From: Triops longicaudatus
Taxonomy: Eukaryota > Arthropoda > Branchiopoda > Notostraca > Triopsidae
Direction: 5' to 3'
NCBI GenBank assembly: GCA_022885665.1
Contig: JAGQDJ010000010.1
Span: forward strand, 186,001 to 250,000
Length of the DNA stretch: 64,000 nucleotides
Part shown: in pieces, positions 12,701 to 25,600 of the stretch
Layout of the letters: every line of letters starts with the position of its first letter
How positions within the stretch are numbered: position 1 is the first letter of the stretch
Notes under the pieces: model-generated
What the model saw: the letters and a program-made list of their open reading frames with translations, nothing else
What the model was told of the DNA's origin: nothing
Databases searched by the model: none
Position numbers and translations under genes: made by a program

Positions 12701-14579
12701 CCTGAGGGTAGCTAGGGGCACTCTTCTGTGTCTTTAACCTTACTTCGAACACGGCGTAAGCTGAGTCGTTGTAATTGTCTCTCTCATCGGGTTTCTGGGG
12801 AATAGGGCGTTTCAGGTGTTCCGGTAACGCTTCATTTTCCCGCAACCATTTCTGTTCAAACAAAAGACCGATTTATTTATGTATTATCTTCTAACATAAA
12901 TTCTACAACACCCCTCTAAAAGAACGATGACTATAGGGTTACATCCCTTGTTGTCAAGAGTAACTTTTCGTTTTTGTTAGGGAGCTTCGTGTAGTACCAA
13001 ATCAATACATTGTATGGTGCAAGGTGCTATAACTGTAAAATGGACTTAGGGAGGAGTTAGGAAGGTGACATTTGTCGATAAACTTTGTGCCCCATCACAC
13101 CTGGGCTTCTAGGGGCCTCCGAGTTATTGTCTGCTGTAAAATGCACGCAAAGGACGCTTGTGGGCATTACTGCAGAGCCGTTAGAGCAAACGCCCACCTT
13201 ATCCATTTTTCGGGGGGCCATTAGTGAACTTACAGGTTTGCTATTGTTCTTTCTCTTAATAAAGGAAAATAGTCTTCCAAAATCTTAAAAAGCTTATTTT
13301 TAAGTCTGTGGAGAAGGCTTAGATACACGACGAAAGAAAATTGACGCTAGCGCTATCCATGTGCTAATACCGAGCTTGCAAATAATGCAAATCTTAAACG
13401 CTAGGTGGATATGATTTTCTCAAAATTTCCGCATACTCTAGATTGAGTTTTCAGCTACATGATCAACGTCAGCTTAGTAAAAAATGTCACCACACCAAGA
13501 AGATATCTGTGAAGCCTTAAATGTCATCGATTGAATCTAGCTCCACCCATTGAACCGTTGCTTACCTCGAGACATTGCGGCTCATGGATTTTCAAGCTCG
13601 TTGTTCCAAACAGTCTCCCGCAGATATAACACACCATGAATCGTTTATTTTTTCCTGTGGTAGTTCTAACCTCCTTGGAATCTTCGCTAAACGATTTAGT
13701 GCTTTCTTCAGGTTCTCCTAATTCAGCAGTTTCAGCTGGACACAGCGCCACCACCAACGGATCTAAAGCGTTTTCGCTTTCTTCGGGGATGGTATGCGTG
13801 ACGTAGAGCTTGCGGCCGGACGGCGCTGGCGAAGCCGGGGTAGAACTCGAAGTCTTGGCGCGGTAAGGCGAGCGGGTCGCGGGCTTACGTAAGCTGTTGG
13901 AGCGTTGTAACGGCGAGGAGTGGTCTTTCCCAGGCCAAGGTTCCTTCGGATCGGCCGGGCTGTTGGCAGGCACGAGTTTCGGCACAGGAAGCAGGGATTT
14001 TTTGTGGTGAGCGCTAGGCGGGTGACTGTGGAACCGCTCCGGCAAGTCTGAACGGGTACAACTGGTGCAAGGCTTAGGTACGCCTAGGTCGACTGCAGCC
14101 GTCATAAACGATGTTAACGATCGATATTCTTTGTTGTCATAATTTCCGTTATGTTTTAAGGATTTAGAGCGTCGAATTTTTGTGGATTTATCTTTCTTGG
14201 TCATAGTTCTTGTAGAAGAGGGCGCAGGTTGAAGAACAGGTATTGTTGCAGTGTTGTTGTTCGTTGACGTGGTCGTATTATTGCTCGTGGACGTGTTAGG
14301 AGAGTCCACGCGATTGGGTGAGTTTGCCCGAAGGGTTAGCAGATGCCGTGCGATGGTATTTCGGCGTGGCATGATGAATTCACTGTTGGCGTTGAGGAAC
14401 TCTTTAGTTGTCAAGGCCATGTCCAAGCCTAGTTCTTCCAGCTTTTCGATGTTTAACACTCGCGCGCGGACCAACACTGAAGTTTGAGGACGGTACATGG
14501 TATTCTGCGATGTATCCCGTGGAGTTGAGCCTTCTGAAGAGGATCTTCCGATGCTCATTGTTGTGATAAAGTGTCCCAT
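9735..14579 (-). CDS. C2HC zinc-finger protein with four fingers (ZC2HC1/ZNF474 type)
   Basis: This probable nucleic-acid or protein-binding zinc-finger protein belongs to the ZC2HC1/ZNF474 family, whose vertebrate members are often testis- or cilium-enriched. Exons are 14579-13566, 12851-12744, 10418 to about 10284, 10224-10035 and 9877-9735, for about 529 residues. The start ATG is preceded directly by an in-frame TGA. Residues 1-310 are Ser/Pro/Thr-rich and disordered. Two finger pairs follow. CYICGRLFGTTSLKIHEPQC (317-336) and CPNCGRTFLPDRLPVHQRAC (380-399) are joined by KWLRENEALPEHLKRPIP. CYICGREFGNASLRIHEPQC (435-454) and CPNCGRKFKPDRLEVHLRSC (507-526) are joined by KWHSENQKLPSHLRRPEP. 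All four have C-x2-C-x11-H-x3-C spacing. The donor after 10284 could instead be three bases further on, adding one Val. The second intron is 2.3 kb. Confidence 0.87.
9970..9993. repeat. CT dinucleotide microsatellite
   Basis: A run of about eleven CT units lies in the last intron of the C2HC gene. On the coding strand this is (AG)n. Confidence 0.8.
10419..12743. other. Long intron of the C2HC gene with homopolymer runs
   Basis: This 2.3-kb intron contains a G run at about 11215-11228 and an A run at about 11271-11294, a pairing often left by old retrotransposed or slippage-prone sequence. Open frames here (for example 11943-12197) show no protein motif. I recognise no gene. Confidence 0.5.
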
Positions 14580-16660
14580 TCACAATTGTGGTACTTTAAT
14601 TACTGCTTAAAGTACGTTATGCAACGTAAGCCGCCAGATGTAGCGGCAGCACTCAACTAGTACAGTTGATAGTCGTAATACAACCAACAGCAATACACTC
14701 ATTTGCAGAGATTTGCAGAGATCAATAAGGAAATGGGGGTTTTAAGGCAAAAGTTCCAATGTGAGCGTGAGCAGCTCGTGGAGCGTGTTGTCGTTACGGT
14801 GACCAACAACACAATGAGTCCCAGGTGGGGCTCAGGTAGCACAAGGAGACTTTTATCCCCCACACATACACATATACACAACCCCGTATCTGTGTCCGTC
14901 AGTGACACGGTATTCGTTAGAACCTTCCCCCTTTCAATCAATAAACGTGGATGATAACCTTTTGCCTCGCCTGGGGGCTTTTAATATTTCTAAGGGAAGA
15001 ACCCGTGTCTTGTTTCGTACCTGTGGGTTAGAATTTGCATTACAAAGTCATACTTGTATCTTGTTTGTCAATATTGTGTGCAATTAGTAGAAAGAGTCAT
15101 TTTAAAAATAGTTCGTGACTTGTAATTACTTTGCATGAAGTTGGTTGAAATTTCGGAAACTTGTTTCGAAAATATTGTCTTTAATTGAAGCAATCACATT
15201 GTAGCACTTACATCTGAAATCAAAGTTCAAAATATATTCCATTTTTTTCCGAAATAAATGTCTAAAAATGCAATTTTGAAGATATTTCACTAAAGTTTTA
15301 TAAGTAATGCAAACTCACGAACAAGAATTTTGCAAATAAATTAGAAATAGTTAAGGCTTTAAATAGTCCTACAAGAGTTGGAATTTTGCGAAAATTGTGA
15401 ATGATTACGAATTTAGAAGTAGGAATTAGGTTTGCCAGCATTTATCCGTCAAAGAAAGGCCCTGAAGGCAAAGCAAAAAGGAAATGACCCACATAAGTGT
15501 GGGCAAAATGATGGTCGGGTGTCGGGGTTTTTGTTGTCAAGGGTAAAGTCAGAGAATCGTGTCAAGTACAGCCGAACGCTAATGATTCGCTGAGTCAGCT
15601 TTGCTGGCTTGCATACAGTTAATTATGGCCAAAATGCCGGCCTTCGTCCCTTATTTACGTTACAAGCATCGCATAGGAAGGCTTTGTTTCAACTTTAATG
15701 AGACAGTAACACGAGCTTGCAGTAATTTTTCGGGCAATTTCTGGTTTGTTTACCCTTGTAAGCTTTGTTTGTGGTTTAACAAGATTATTATACTGTTACA
15801 GAAATGAATATTTGTAGTAAATACATATCTGTTTAAAATCAAGCATGAGTGTGGAATTTCTGTGCAGAGCCAAGTAAGAGCTATCAATTTCTGCGTGTAG
15901 GTTCTTGACCTTAAAATACAAAGCCCTCTATCTCAGTGAGGGGTTATTTATCTCCTTTTCAGTCGAATATTATATGGGCTTTATGAGCCTTACACACGCG
16001 GTGTATTGAAGGAAAAGCTTTGACCTAGTGAAATAGTCGGCGATGTTCTCACGAAGCGAGAATGAAATGTACGGAAACAAAACCAAAAAAAAAAAAAAAT
16101 AACGTAACAAGTTAATGAGACAAATGAGCTTCCACATGGCAGTCCAATGTGTTTCCAATCAGAAAATCGAAAGCTAATTTTTTAGTGAACTCAAAACTTA
16201 TGGAATCGTGTACAGTGCGTTGTAAACAGACTTCTTTGTTGCTCATGAGCCATGAGTTTAACTTGCTCGTTTACATTAACGAATGTCTTATATAGCATCT
16301 ATTATGGATAACGCTGGCAATGGCAACAGCAAATATCTTTTTTTATTTTAAACTTTTTTTCGTTGGTATATCTACAAATGGAACAATAGGATCTCTTGGA
16401 AGATGTGTATCCGTCATTCGGCAACCCCCACATTGCATAACTTTTCTACTTTTCTCAAGCCCAAACCGAACCGCAAGAATGAACACCCACATTCAACAAT
16501 AAAAAACTCCATTACCAATGCATCATAACATAAAAAGATCCTTTATACAAGTACAAGTAGCATTCACATTGTTTTGGCACCCACAGTTCTCACCCTTTTA
16601 TCCCTTTCTTTATATTTCATGCTTTAGCACCACTATTGTTGCCCATTCGTTTCGTTGCCT
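14580..16660. other. Intergenic region upstream of the C2HC gene
   Basis: No confident gene. A + strand frame at 14703-14800 reads as a short charged helix (FAEINKEMGVLRQKF) and then turns to low-quality sequence; see rejected items. The remainder is AT-rich with no repeats that I recognise. Confidence 0.4.
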
Positions 16661-16665
16661 TTATT
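16660..16665 (-). terminator. AATAAA overlapping the SBK stop codon
   Basis: On the minus strand the last sense codon, the TAA stop and the next base form AATAAA. If used, the 3' UTR would be only about 15-25 nt long. No other exact AATAAA lies within the next 100 bases. Confidence 0.4.
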
Positions 16666-19239
16666 TACATTCAGCAATAACACTCGATTGAATCCAGTCA
16701 CGTATCCGTTGCTTTTTGGCGGTTCTATCGACCGTGGTTTCGATGCCGAACTCGGTCAAGGTACGTAAAAGTTTATTTTTCTCCTCGGCACAACTGTGCA
16801 CGCTCATCATACTGAAATTGACGGACTGAAGATCACTGAACTTGGATTTGGTCACCGGCCGCCTAGTGGCGCCCGTAGCACCCCATTCCCATGCCTTGGT
16901 CACCCATTTATCCTGGGCGTACTTAAAGAACTCTTCAACAGTCACGCGTTTGTTTTCACACGGCTCCAGTAGTCTCTTAAACAAGCGCTGTAAGCGGTGC
17001 GAGCAGTTTTTGAACTTCGGGGGCGCTTTAACGCTTTTTCTTTGTTGCCACTCGCAAAAGGCGGCAAACTTGGGATCGGCGGTGGCGTCGGCTTTTTGCC
17101 ACGGTAAAGCGCCCGTTAGGCACACGAAAAGTAGTATACCAAACTGCCATACATCCTGCGCCGTGTTCACGTGATAACCTTCGTTGTAAACCGCTTGGAC
17201 GACTTCTGGAGCGCAGTAAGGCAGCAGTTCATTCCGGCGCTTGACTAGCGTGCCCACCAGCCGCGTGCTCCCAAAGTCGGCTAGTTTAATCAGGGAAAAA
17301 TCGCTGGTGAAGACCAAAACGTTGTCCATTTTCAGGTCTCGGTGCACCAGTTCTTTGCTGTGCATGAAATCAATGGCCGAAGCTAACTGCCACATGATCC
17401 GCTTCGTATAAACTTCACCCAAGCCACCCGACTCCAAGCCCAAGTTGGAGGTTAGATCTCCCAGTGGCGCCACCTCTTGTGCGAAAAGGAAGAACCGGTC
17501 GCTTTCAAAGGCTACATCATAGGTTTTGACAATGTTCGGGTGCGGGCTTAAGTAGTAACTGTAGTGAAATTCGCGGAAAAATTCCCGACGACTCGTGGCG
17601 TCTTTGGACACGGCTTTCAGAATCACTTCGCTCCGCGTTAGCCGGTGCTCGGTTAATAGCACTTTGGCGAACCAACCTTCGCCCACTGTGGCCAAGACGT
17701 CATATTCCTCAGCTAGATTCACCTAACAATGAAAAACTCGTGTTTAATACATCTCTTCTTGAAATATCTTGGCGTGTTAATTTGATAAATCGACAGTCAT
17801 CTTAGATATCTTCGATTTCTAGTACGATTAATTAAGCGTTTGAGAGAATTTTGTTTTGAGAAAGGAAAATACTGTTGTTTTTTATTGGAACGTATTAGGC
17901 GTTGACTGGAAATCTGCAACGTTTTGAGTGAATATTTGCATTTGCCAGAATTAAAGCTATTATTAAAATACAATCGCTAGATAACGGTGGCTCTGTCTAT
18001 TAAATGTGAGACTTTGAGCTTGAAGAAATCGAAAAATAAGTATAAGCGAATGCTAAAACTGGAAGCTCGTTCTATGTGTAAACTGCCAAAGGTGTAGGGA
18101 GCAGTTTGGGCTTGGCGGTGGGACAAAATGTATGTGTGATTTGGTATAAGGAAACTGGCAGATGTGCTTTCAAGAAAAATACATTAAAGACATTTACGAA
18201 AGATTAAAGGTCTATTTCAGTTAAACAGAAGAACCGCTCTAGCCCTATACTAGTGTGAAATGCTGTTTTACTTTAATATGTCATTAGTGCAACAACTTGC
18301 GATAAAAACGCTTCAGCCCAAACTGTACCGAAGTTTTCGTTTAAACTTTTCATGCCTCCACTAAAATCTCTTTTAGGTTCCATGTCTCTGAGCTTTGAGT
18401 GAATTACTGTGTGATTTATGCTGTACACAAAAATGGTCTCTATACAATATTTGGATCATTGCAGTAAACATAACAACGAAAACATTAAGTCCCGTTTCTG
18501 TCGAAGAAAAGCCGCAAGTTAAGTTTTTATTTATTTTTTTATGTAACTCTTACTACTTATCTATGAAATTCTGCTTACATGTAGTTCGCTGGATTTACTA
18601 GGACTGTAACTTTTTTAAGCACCAAAGTAGTAGTGGCTCATAAGCTATGTTTTTTTCTAACAATTGTACTGTTTGAAAGTCCGAACTGCCCCGCCCTCTT
18701 CTATACAGCAAACTACTTAGCAACAATGAAAGTAAGATACAAAATAGGTAAGTAAATCTCAGAAGGAAAAACCATCCGAGCAGTAATGAAAACAAGCCTA
18801 GCCATGATAGATCATGGTGCTGATGACGTCACGTATTGCGTTACTAAGGTAATACGATTAGAACTGTGTACAGCGTGTCGCTATTTTTAGCTTCAGTTTC
18901 CCCCAGATATATCTTCTCCACTTCAGCCAACAAGAGCAAATGATCCCTCAGAGACACACTCTCTTCCCGCCTTTATTGCTTTGTCAATAGATCGATCGCC
19001 ATCATGACGTCACCAGACAACTTTACAGATCGTTTCTCTTCTACCCAACGCAAATGTAAAACTTTTTAACGACCAAATCCCCCAATTTAGAATCCATTTA
19101 ACCCGACACATAAAAAAAGAGTTATTTGCTAACTTTCTAAATGTCGGAGGTAACTTGAACTTCGTACAGTACTTACCTTGTTTAAAGGAAACTCGCGTAT
19201 CTTGTGGATACTGCTGGTACGGCGTGCGAGGGTACCCAT
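16661..19239 (-). CDS. SBK: SBK-family serine/threonine protein kinase
   Basis: This is a protein kinase of the SH3-binding-kinase group (SBK1/2, Drosophila meng-po). The coding exons are 19239-19177 and 17722-16661, giving 374 residues; the 1.45-kb intron has a consensus GTAAGT donor. The long exon opens directly at GTG (Val) after an acceptor, so the real start is the upstream ATG in exon 1. Catalytic features are all intact: glycine loop VGEGWFAKV at 34-42, the ATP lysine in VILKAVSK at 57, HRDLKMDN from 148, DFG at 170-172, and LLPYCAPE. The SBK hallmarks FFLFAQEVAPLGDL, IDFMHSKELVHRD and ALPWQKADA are present. The C-terminal 80 residues are basic and less conserved. An acceptor just before the ATG (TTCAACGCAG) implies at least one more 5' exon; see 20147-20323. 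Confidence 0.9.
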
Positions 19240-19698
19240 GTCGAGCAGGCAGAAATCTGCGTTGAAGAAATAAGGTGGTTTTATGGGCAGCTAAGATTGG
19301 AAAACAGGATGTCTGCGTCTATTTGAATGTGTGTATGTGAGTGTGTGTCAGGAAAATCACGTGACCTTAACGTGAGAAAACAAGCAAGACAGAAAAAGCC
19401 AATTTTTTCTTTGCAATATAAAGCCTTTTAGGAACGTAACCAGCTATTTTTCGACCTCGGATATCGTAAGGTACTTGAACTAAACCTTGGAGCTTGATTT
19501 AGGATTGCCTGCATTGTCTACCTCTGCGACTTTGGTACTTTTCCAAAGATTGGCAAACATTTTTTCGGTCTTTTTGGTCCAGAACACAGAACACGCTGTA
19601 AGCCGGTACCTTATGGCTATAATTTACGTAATATACATTGGTGTATGTACACTGACGTAACTTGAAGAAAACTTTGCTCCTACGATCCAATTTCAGTT

Positions 19699-19770
19699 AC
19701 ATTGACGTATCTTAAGGTACTTTTAAGTATATTGAGGTACAGTGAGGTATACTGAGGTACCAAGGTACAA
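19699..19770. repeat. Degenerate ~10-bp minisatellite (ATTGAGGTAC-like)
   Basis: Units close to ATTGAGGTAC or GTGAGGTATA repeat about seven times, with isolated further copies near 19650 and 19915-19930. The array lies 5' of the SBK start codon. Confidence 0.65.
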
Positions 19771-20146
19771 TGCATCTGAAGTACAATTAGTTGTACTTCA
19801 CATAGCGCTGTATTTCGGTACGACATGTTCCTACTTATCGGATGGTGTTATTGAGGTGTTTCGCACATACAATATAAATTAATAGTACATAAAGTTATTA
19901 TTTTGGTATTTTAAAAGTACATTGAGGTATATTGAAGCACCGTAAGATTTGCATTGTTTTATATTGGAGTAACGTGCATGTACGATGATTGTGCACGTGC
20001 TCGTTACCTGCATTAAGAGTTACGTCCGTGATGACACAAATGTAAAAGTTCCTTTAAAAGCACGAAAACTTAGGTAAACTAGCACTGCACGCTTTATAGG
20101 ATTTGTTCACTTTCCAAGGAAATGCGAGATATTGTGACGAGCAAGG

Positions 20147-20323
20147 CTATCTCGACAGTAATGTTAGGCTAGCACAGACTCCCGAAGACCTAAGTATAGC
20201 TTCAAGGCGTCTTGGAAGCTCCTCCTCCTCAAAGACGCTGTCCAAGACCAAGACTCCGCCTAGCACGGTGTCACCTTTGTAAGCGTTCGTGTTCTTTTTT
20301 CTCTGGGGAGTTATCGAAGACAT
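20147..20323 (-). other. Possible 5' exon or small ORF upstream of SBK
   Basis: ATG at 20323 opens 58 codons with protein-like composition (GDTVLGGVLVLDSVFEEEEL, then PRRLEAIL). I do not recognise it. Because an acceptor lies just upstream of the SBK start codon, this could be an upstream exon of SBK, a 5' UTR exon, or a chance frame. Confidence 0.25.
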
Positions 20324-22613
20324 CTTGAATAAGGCTGAAAAAGCAAAGACAAAGAAAGTCGAAAATAAAAGGAGCGACAGATGAAAGAAGTGTCAATGAT
20401 TGCGGAAGAGTGGAGGAAGTTGGAGTAAAGGTTTAGTGTGACTCAGACCTTAAATTGTCAAAAAACGATTCTTACGTCAGTGTCTGCGCATGATAGTTTT
20501 TATTTTTATTTTAGCGGAAAGCAAGAGGTGATTTTTTATGGTAGAAAAAGAAAAAGCTTGTAACATGGAACAGTGTGTAGTATGGATCTTTTGGTAGTGT
20601 TACAGCTAGAACATGGTTAATTAACTTGCTGGCTAACGAACGTTGCCAAGCAGCAGTGAATTGCTTCGTTACATGATAGCAACTTTGAGAAGTTATATGA
20701 CTTTGGCTTCCGTTACGCAATGAAATTTCTCATAAGGCAAGAAATGAAGTTTTGGCAACGAGAAGGACATCTATTGGACTGTTACAAAGCCATTGAAGTT
20801 GTTTGTGGTCTTCTTAATTAATTTTTCGTTTAGACTACTGTTTGTTCGTTTCAAGCAAAAATATTTCCACGGATGTCTAATGTTAGCAGATTCGAGACAG
20901 GTTTCTTACATTTTTACTGTATATCTTATTTAAAAACTTTTTATCACACAAACCGCGCGTAAGAATTAACCCGCGTCTAAAAAATGAAACTTATTTCGAT
21001 TTTAATCCTTAGAAAAGCTGTCAGACATCACAAAAAAATTTAGTAAGTGTAACTTTATTTTATTTCCTTGGTTCTTTTTTTTTTCATTTCAATGACTACT
21101 GAGCGCAAAGCAATAAAGTCTCGTTTCGTTTTTTCAAACCATAGATTATTTTTTAAAATTTCCCAAAAAAGTCAAGACAGTTGAAAGACACAAAGCTACC
21201 ATAGAGCTAAGGTTACTCCGAGGACACTTATACCTGTTCTACGTCATTGGTTTCATTACCGGCGGGCTTTTCACTTTACCAAACGGAAAGAAGTAAGAAG
21301 AAGAAAGTCTGGAAAAATAACTTGGCGCTAACAAGCGTTCTTTTAGTAAGCGCTAATGCTTCGTGTGCCACGTTGTTCCTTTGAAGCAGGTCTTAAGCAA
21401 GGGGTTATGAAGTGTTGAACTCATCTCTTTTTCGGGACTCGAAGGGGTTCACCTTTCTTTTTCTCCCCTTTTCAAAGGCTTATTTTAAGGTTCGGATGGA
21501 GATGGGGCGGAAATTGTGCTGTCAATCTTCACCGGCACAGGGAAACGACATGCAAAAGCTGGAGGAAATAGGTTATGTTATGTCGAACCACATTATTTTT
21601 GGTCTTTGCTGTCTCTCCGGTGCTTGACACGAAAGCATTTTACATGTTTCTCAAAATTTAGCGTTATGAGTTAGTTTTCGGAATCTTTAAAGAGCTCTTG
21701 TCCCAGATTCCTAGCAAAAAAAGAGGAGCGAAAGATGTAAAATGCTCTTCCCAGCTGTTCTTGTCTCCCTTTTCAGCCTCTTTAAACTTGCTTACTATCA
21801 AAACTTGCTCGTTTTCGCGCTAAAACTTGGGTGTTATTTTGGCTTATTAGCTCATTACGCTTCGCCGAAGGAGTTCATTGTTGAACTTGGCCCACGGAGT
21901 CATTAACCGCCGGTTTCGGAGAAATGCCGTGAACGAACGGCTTTTCCAGGGGTTTCGTCTTCCGTGGAAGATTACAGCTTCTGTAAATAAAGCTCGTCAA
22001 TTTTGAAAACTTCACAATTCTAAAAATACATTGAACTTTTTTGGTGCTCCTAATCCATTTATTTTCTGCATAACAAAGCTTGTTGGATGTACTTTTCTCA
22101 ATTTTGAAAAGCTCCGCTTTAAAATTGGTCTTCCAATCTTATTTTATTCCTTGTTTTATAAGTTTGTAAGACTATTTTTAGTGTTTCCTTTTTTATGCTT
22201 GGGTGGTTTTTCGTTTTTTCCCCACAGTAGATTGTTTGGCTTGGTGTGTCAGGGTCCTTCATTAAAGTTTGTTAGTTTTCATGGTTAAAAGTTTGTAACG
22301 AGGTGCAGGGAAATTAACAAACTTGAACTGCGTTGCCTGAGGCATTCTCATTTCTGCAACGTTTTCATTTGTGAAACAAAGTTGGACTTGTACTCGAGTT
22401 TGACGTAAATTGTACTCCTTTCTTATTTATTTACGGCTGAAATAAAACATTTGCTTTTGTAAATTGGCGCCTTGTTACTTTTGTTCAACTTTGTTTTGAA
22501 TTTCCCTGTATAATTCAAACTTGTTACACGACGAAAGTCTAACGGTCGTCGCCGGTCGCGTGTAGTCTACGCGGCGCGCCAAAGTTTTTCAAAGCCTCCA
22601 ATCACGACGCAGC

Positions 22614-25600
22614 ATGGCGACTGTTTGTTGTGATAGCCGTCATGTGCAAAGTCTGCACAATTTTGCCAAACAATGCACCCAGTTGCTACAAGCCTACTCC
22701 TGGCTCACGGAATCTTATACACTAGTAAACCAAGATTTAATTCGCCATAAAATTTCCATCAAAAACTGGTCTTGTGTATTTTTTTTTTAGGAATTTTTCA
22801 CGGCCAAACATTGGTCACAACTTCCGTCATCATGGACCACAGCTCTTGAAAAAGAGCCTCTAGAAAACTTAGGAAGCTGGCTTAGTCATGTCCCAACCTG
22901 CTCTTTACAGTAAGTTTAAATCTTGTAGCGTAATTTCCAGGAATTACAGTTTTTAATGAATTAGCGTTTTATGATCGTTTTGCAACATCTAAAAATTTTA
23001 TGGATGTCGTTTATCGTATTTGTGCTACTTGAGCTTAGCCTTAACTACGACAATTACATGTAGGAGACATTTCAGTGTTGAAACAATGAAGGCATCGAAA
23101 GAGAGCGATATTCAAGTAAACTAAATCTATCAGTATCACTCAGAATACTCTTCAACATTTAAACACTACTAAAGCAAGTGATCTCTATAGAAAAAAGTTG
23201 ACAGAAATGAGAAATTGGTTATTTTTTCTTATTTTAGAAATGTATTTCCATTATCCTTGCTGGCATTCAGAGCCTCAGCGCACGCATTATCGTTCAGCCG
23301 GAAGCCAGTGCAAAGTACCCGGTCATTACTCGATTATCTCGGTTGCCGGAGCGAGATTGCGAAAGATTGCGACTTACCGAGCGATTTATTGTGCCAACCT
23401 GAGCACGAGAAGCTGTTGGCGTTATTCCGCAAACATGTGAAGCCTAAAAAACGTCACGAAGTCGTCAGGCTGGCTGGGGCTTGCGCTCGGACGGCTCAAG
23501 CGTGCCAATGTAACGTTTTCGTCGATGTAGGAGCAGGCGTAGGTCATTTATCAAGAATGCTGGCGTATGGCCACGGATTGCAGGTGTGCTGCTTAGAAGC
23601 CGAGGGACAGTTCAATGGAACAGCTCAGTAAGAAAGCATAAGTAGAGAACAGAGGCCCCGAAACTCTTTTTTCTGGGAAGTTTTGACTCGCATCTAACAA
23701 CTCACTCTTTTCAAAACGGATGAAGAAACATGCGTCTTTGTCTAGGAAATTCGATGCCGAGTTTGAAAATTTCTTCCAGAGAAACCAGGACGGCATGACA
23801 CAGCCACGTCGGCCCGAACATGTCACTCTAACCTTAAAACCCAACACGCACGCTGCCGAGTTAATTAATGTACGAAAAGATTATTTTTTATGTTTTGTAT
23901 TTTTGTTGACCATGTCATTAAGTAATTGGTAATCTTACTAATTTGTTATCTTCCAGCATTCTTCTTATTGAATTTTTTATACAATATTTTCTTTTTTGAT
24001 AGTGTTTTTTAAAGATATTAGGATTTTAGGAGCTTGTGTATTTAAGTAACTTAAGTTTTAATGTACATAGTTTTTGTTATTTTTTCTTTTCATTTAATCG
24101 TCACCAATGTGGTTCGAACGTGTAGTTGTAGTTTTAACCATTTTTGTTAGATTATATTGATTGTTTTTTTTTTTTCAGTTTCCTTTTATTCAATTTGTTA
24201 CTTATTTTTCATGTTTTTCCGTGAGTCAGCAGTCTTGTATAGCAAAAAAAGTTTATTTCAGGTAATTGGATCGGGAGATACCGGGAGGCTGGGACTGATT
24301 GGATTACATACTTGTGGAGACTTAGGACCAACTCTAGTTCGTTTATTTGCGGAATCCCCGGAGATTAGGATGCTCTGCTCCGTGGGTTGCTGTTACATGA
24401 AAATCGAGGACAAGTAAGTTTCCCGGTAGATTGATCATGAAGAATTTTGCTTTCAGAATGAAGGGCATTTTTTCCCCTTTTTTTGTGAGGCTGGTTCGGA
24501 GATTCAGCTAAATTGAGCGAACTCCCATAGAAGAGAGCACGTATTGAAATCGCGTGTGCCGTCGTTGCGTGATCCATGATAAACTCGCTGTATCGTTCCA
24601 ATTTTGGTATATGGATGGTGGAAAGATTCTATGGCGAAGGGTGAGGGTGTAATGGACAAAATTAGATTCACCGTGTTGAAGGTTTCTGATAAAACGAAAA
24701 GAAGTTAAGCACTGAATAATATTCGAAAGCATTGTGTTCATATCTAAATTATACAATCCAGAGACCAAACAAAAAAGCCTGTAATATCCGTAAGCTAAGC
24801 CGGTCACAGAGAGCCGTTTTTCCGCTCACACAACGGACTTCCGAGTTCCGTGCGTATGACTCACAGGCAAAGGAAATTTGCTGTAGAACACCTCCCACTT
24901 CGGGAAGAAAACAAATGCTCGAGACTTATTGCATGATTAGTGTAGTCTAAATATGTGTAAATACGTATTAATAAATAAAATTCATAGTGCTGTCCTGGAG
25001 GTTAGTATACGGCTAGTTCGTTGTAGTAGTATCATCGGTAGTTCGTCATAATACGTAATCTGACAATTAAGAGATCATATATCAATAGATCTTTCACTTG
25101 AAGGCGTTGGCTCAGGCTTCTTCCTCCTGAGGGTACATGCAGTATCATTTTTGCTGGTAGATCGTTCCAAATGGCAACGTAACGACAAATCATTATGTAA
25201 GAATATCATTATGTAAGAGAATACAAGACGAGTGAAATAGCCAAAGATTAAACGTTACTTTAGTTTAGTCAGAATAGGTTCTCAGGCAACCAGAAATGAA
25301 CTTTAAAGACACCTCACACGAGCAGAACTAATTGTCATTAAAAAAGGTTATATCGAACATTTTTAATTACGTAGGAATATCTACGAAGTATTCCCCTAGT
25401 AACGCTAAAATATTTCTTAAGTCGGTGTTATTGAACCTCTTTTATTATACGCATTTGAAAGAAATATCTTTCCCATACTAGTAATTAAATTTCTGGGTAC
25501 AAAAAAGCTAAAATTTCCTAGTTACATTCTGTCGCTAAATATTTAATTCGAAGTAATTTGTTAAAGCACTCCTGTTCCTTCATAGGGAAAGCTACCCTCT

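Larger units (their letters stand above)
19240..22613. other. Divergent intergenic region between SBK and METTL25B
   Basis: This 3.4-kb stretch lies between two divergent genes. It holds a GAGGTAC minisatellite (19699-19770), a 58-codon minus-strand frame (20147-20323) that could be a 5' exon of SBK, and a CpG-rich segment at 22540-22610 that is probably the METTL25B promoter. I recognise no other gene. Confidence 0.5.

Noticed and set aside
14703..14954. + strand frame beginning with a helix-like charged stretch
   Set aside because: Only about 30 residues look protein-like, the rest is dominated by CACACA/GTGTCTGTGTC-type low-complexity sequence, and no partner exon was found.
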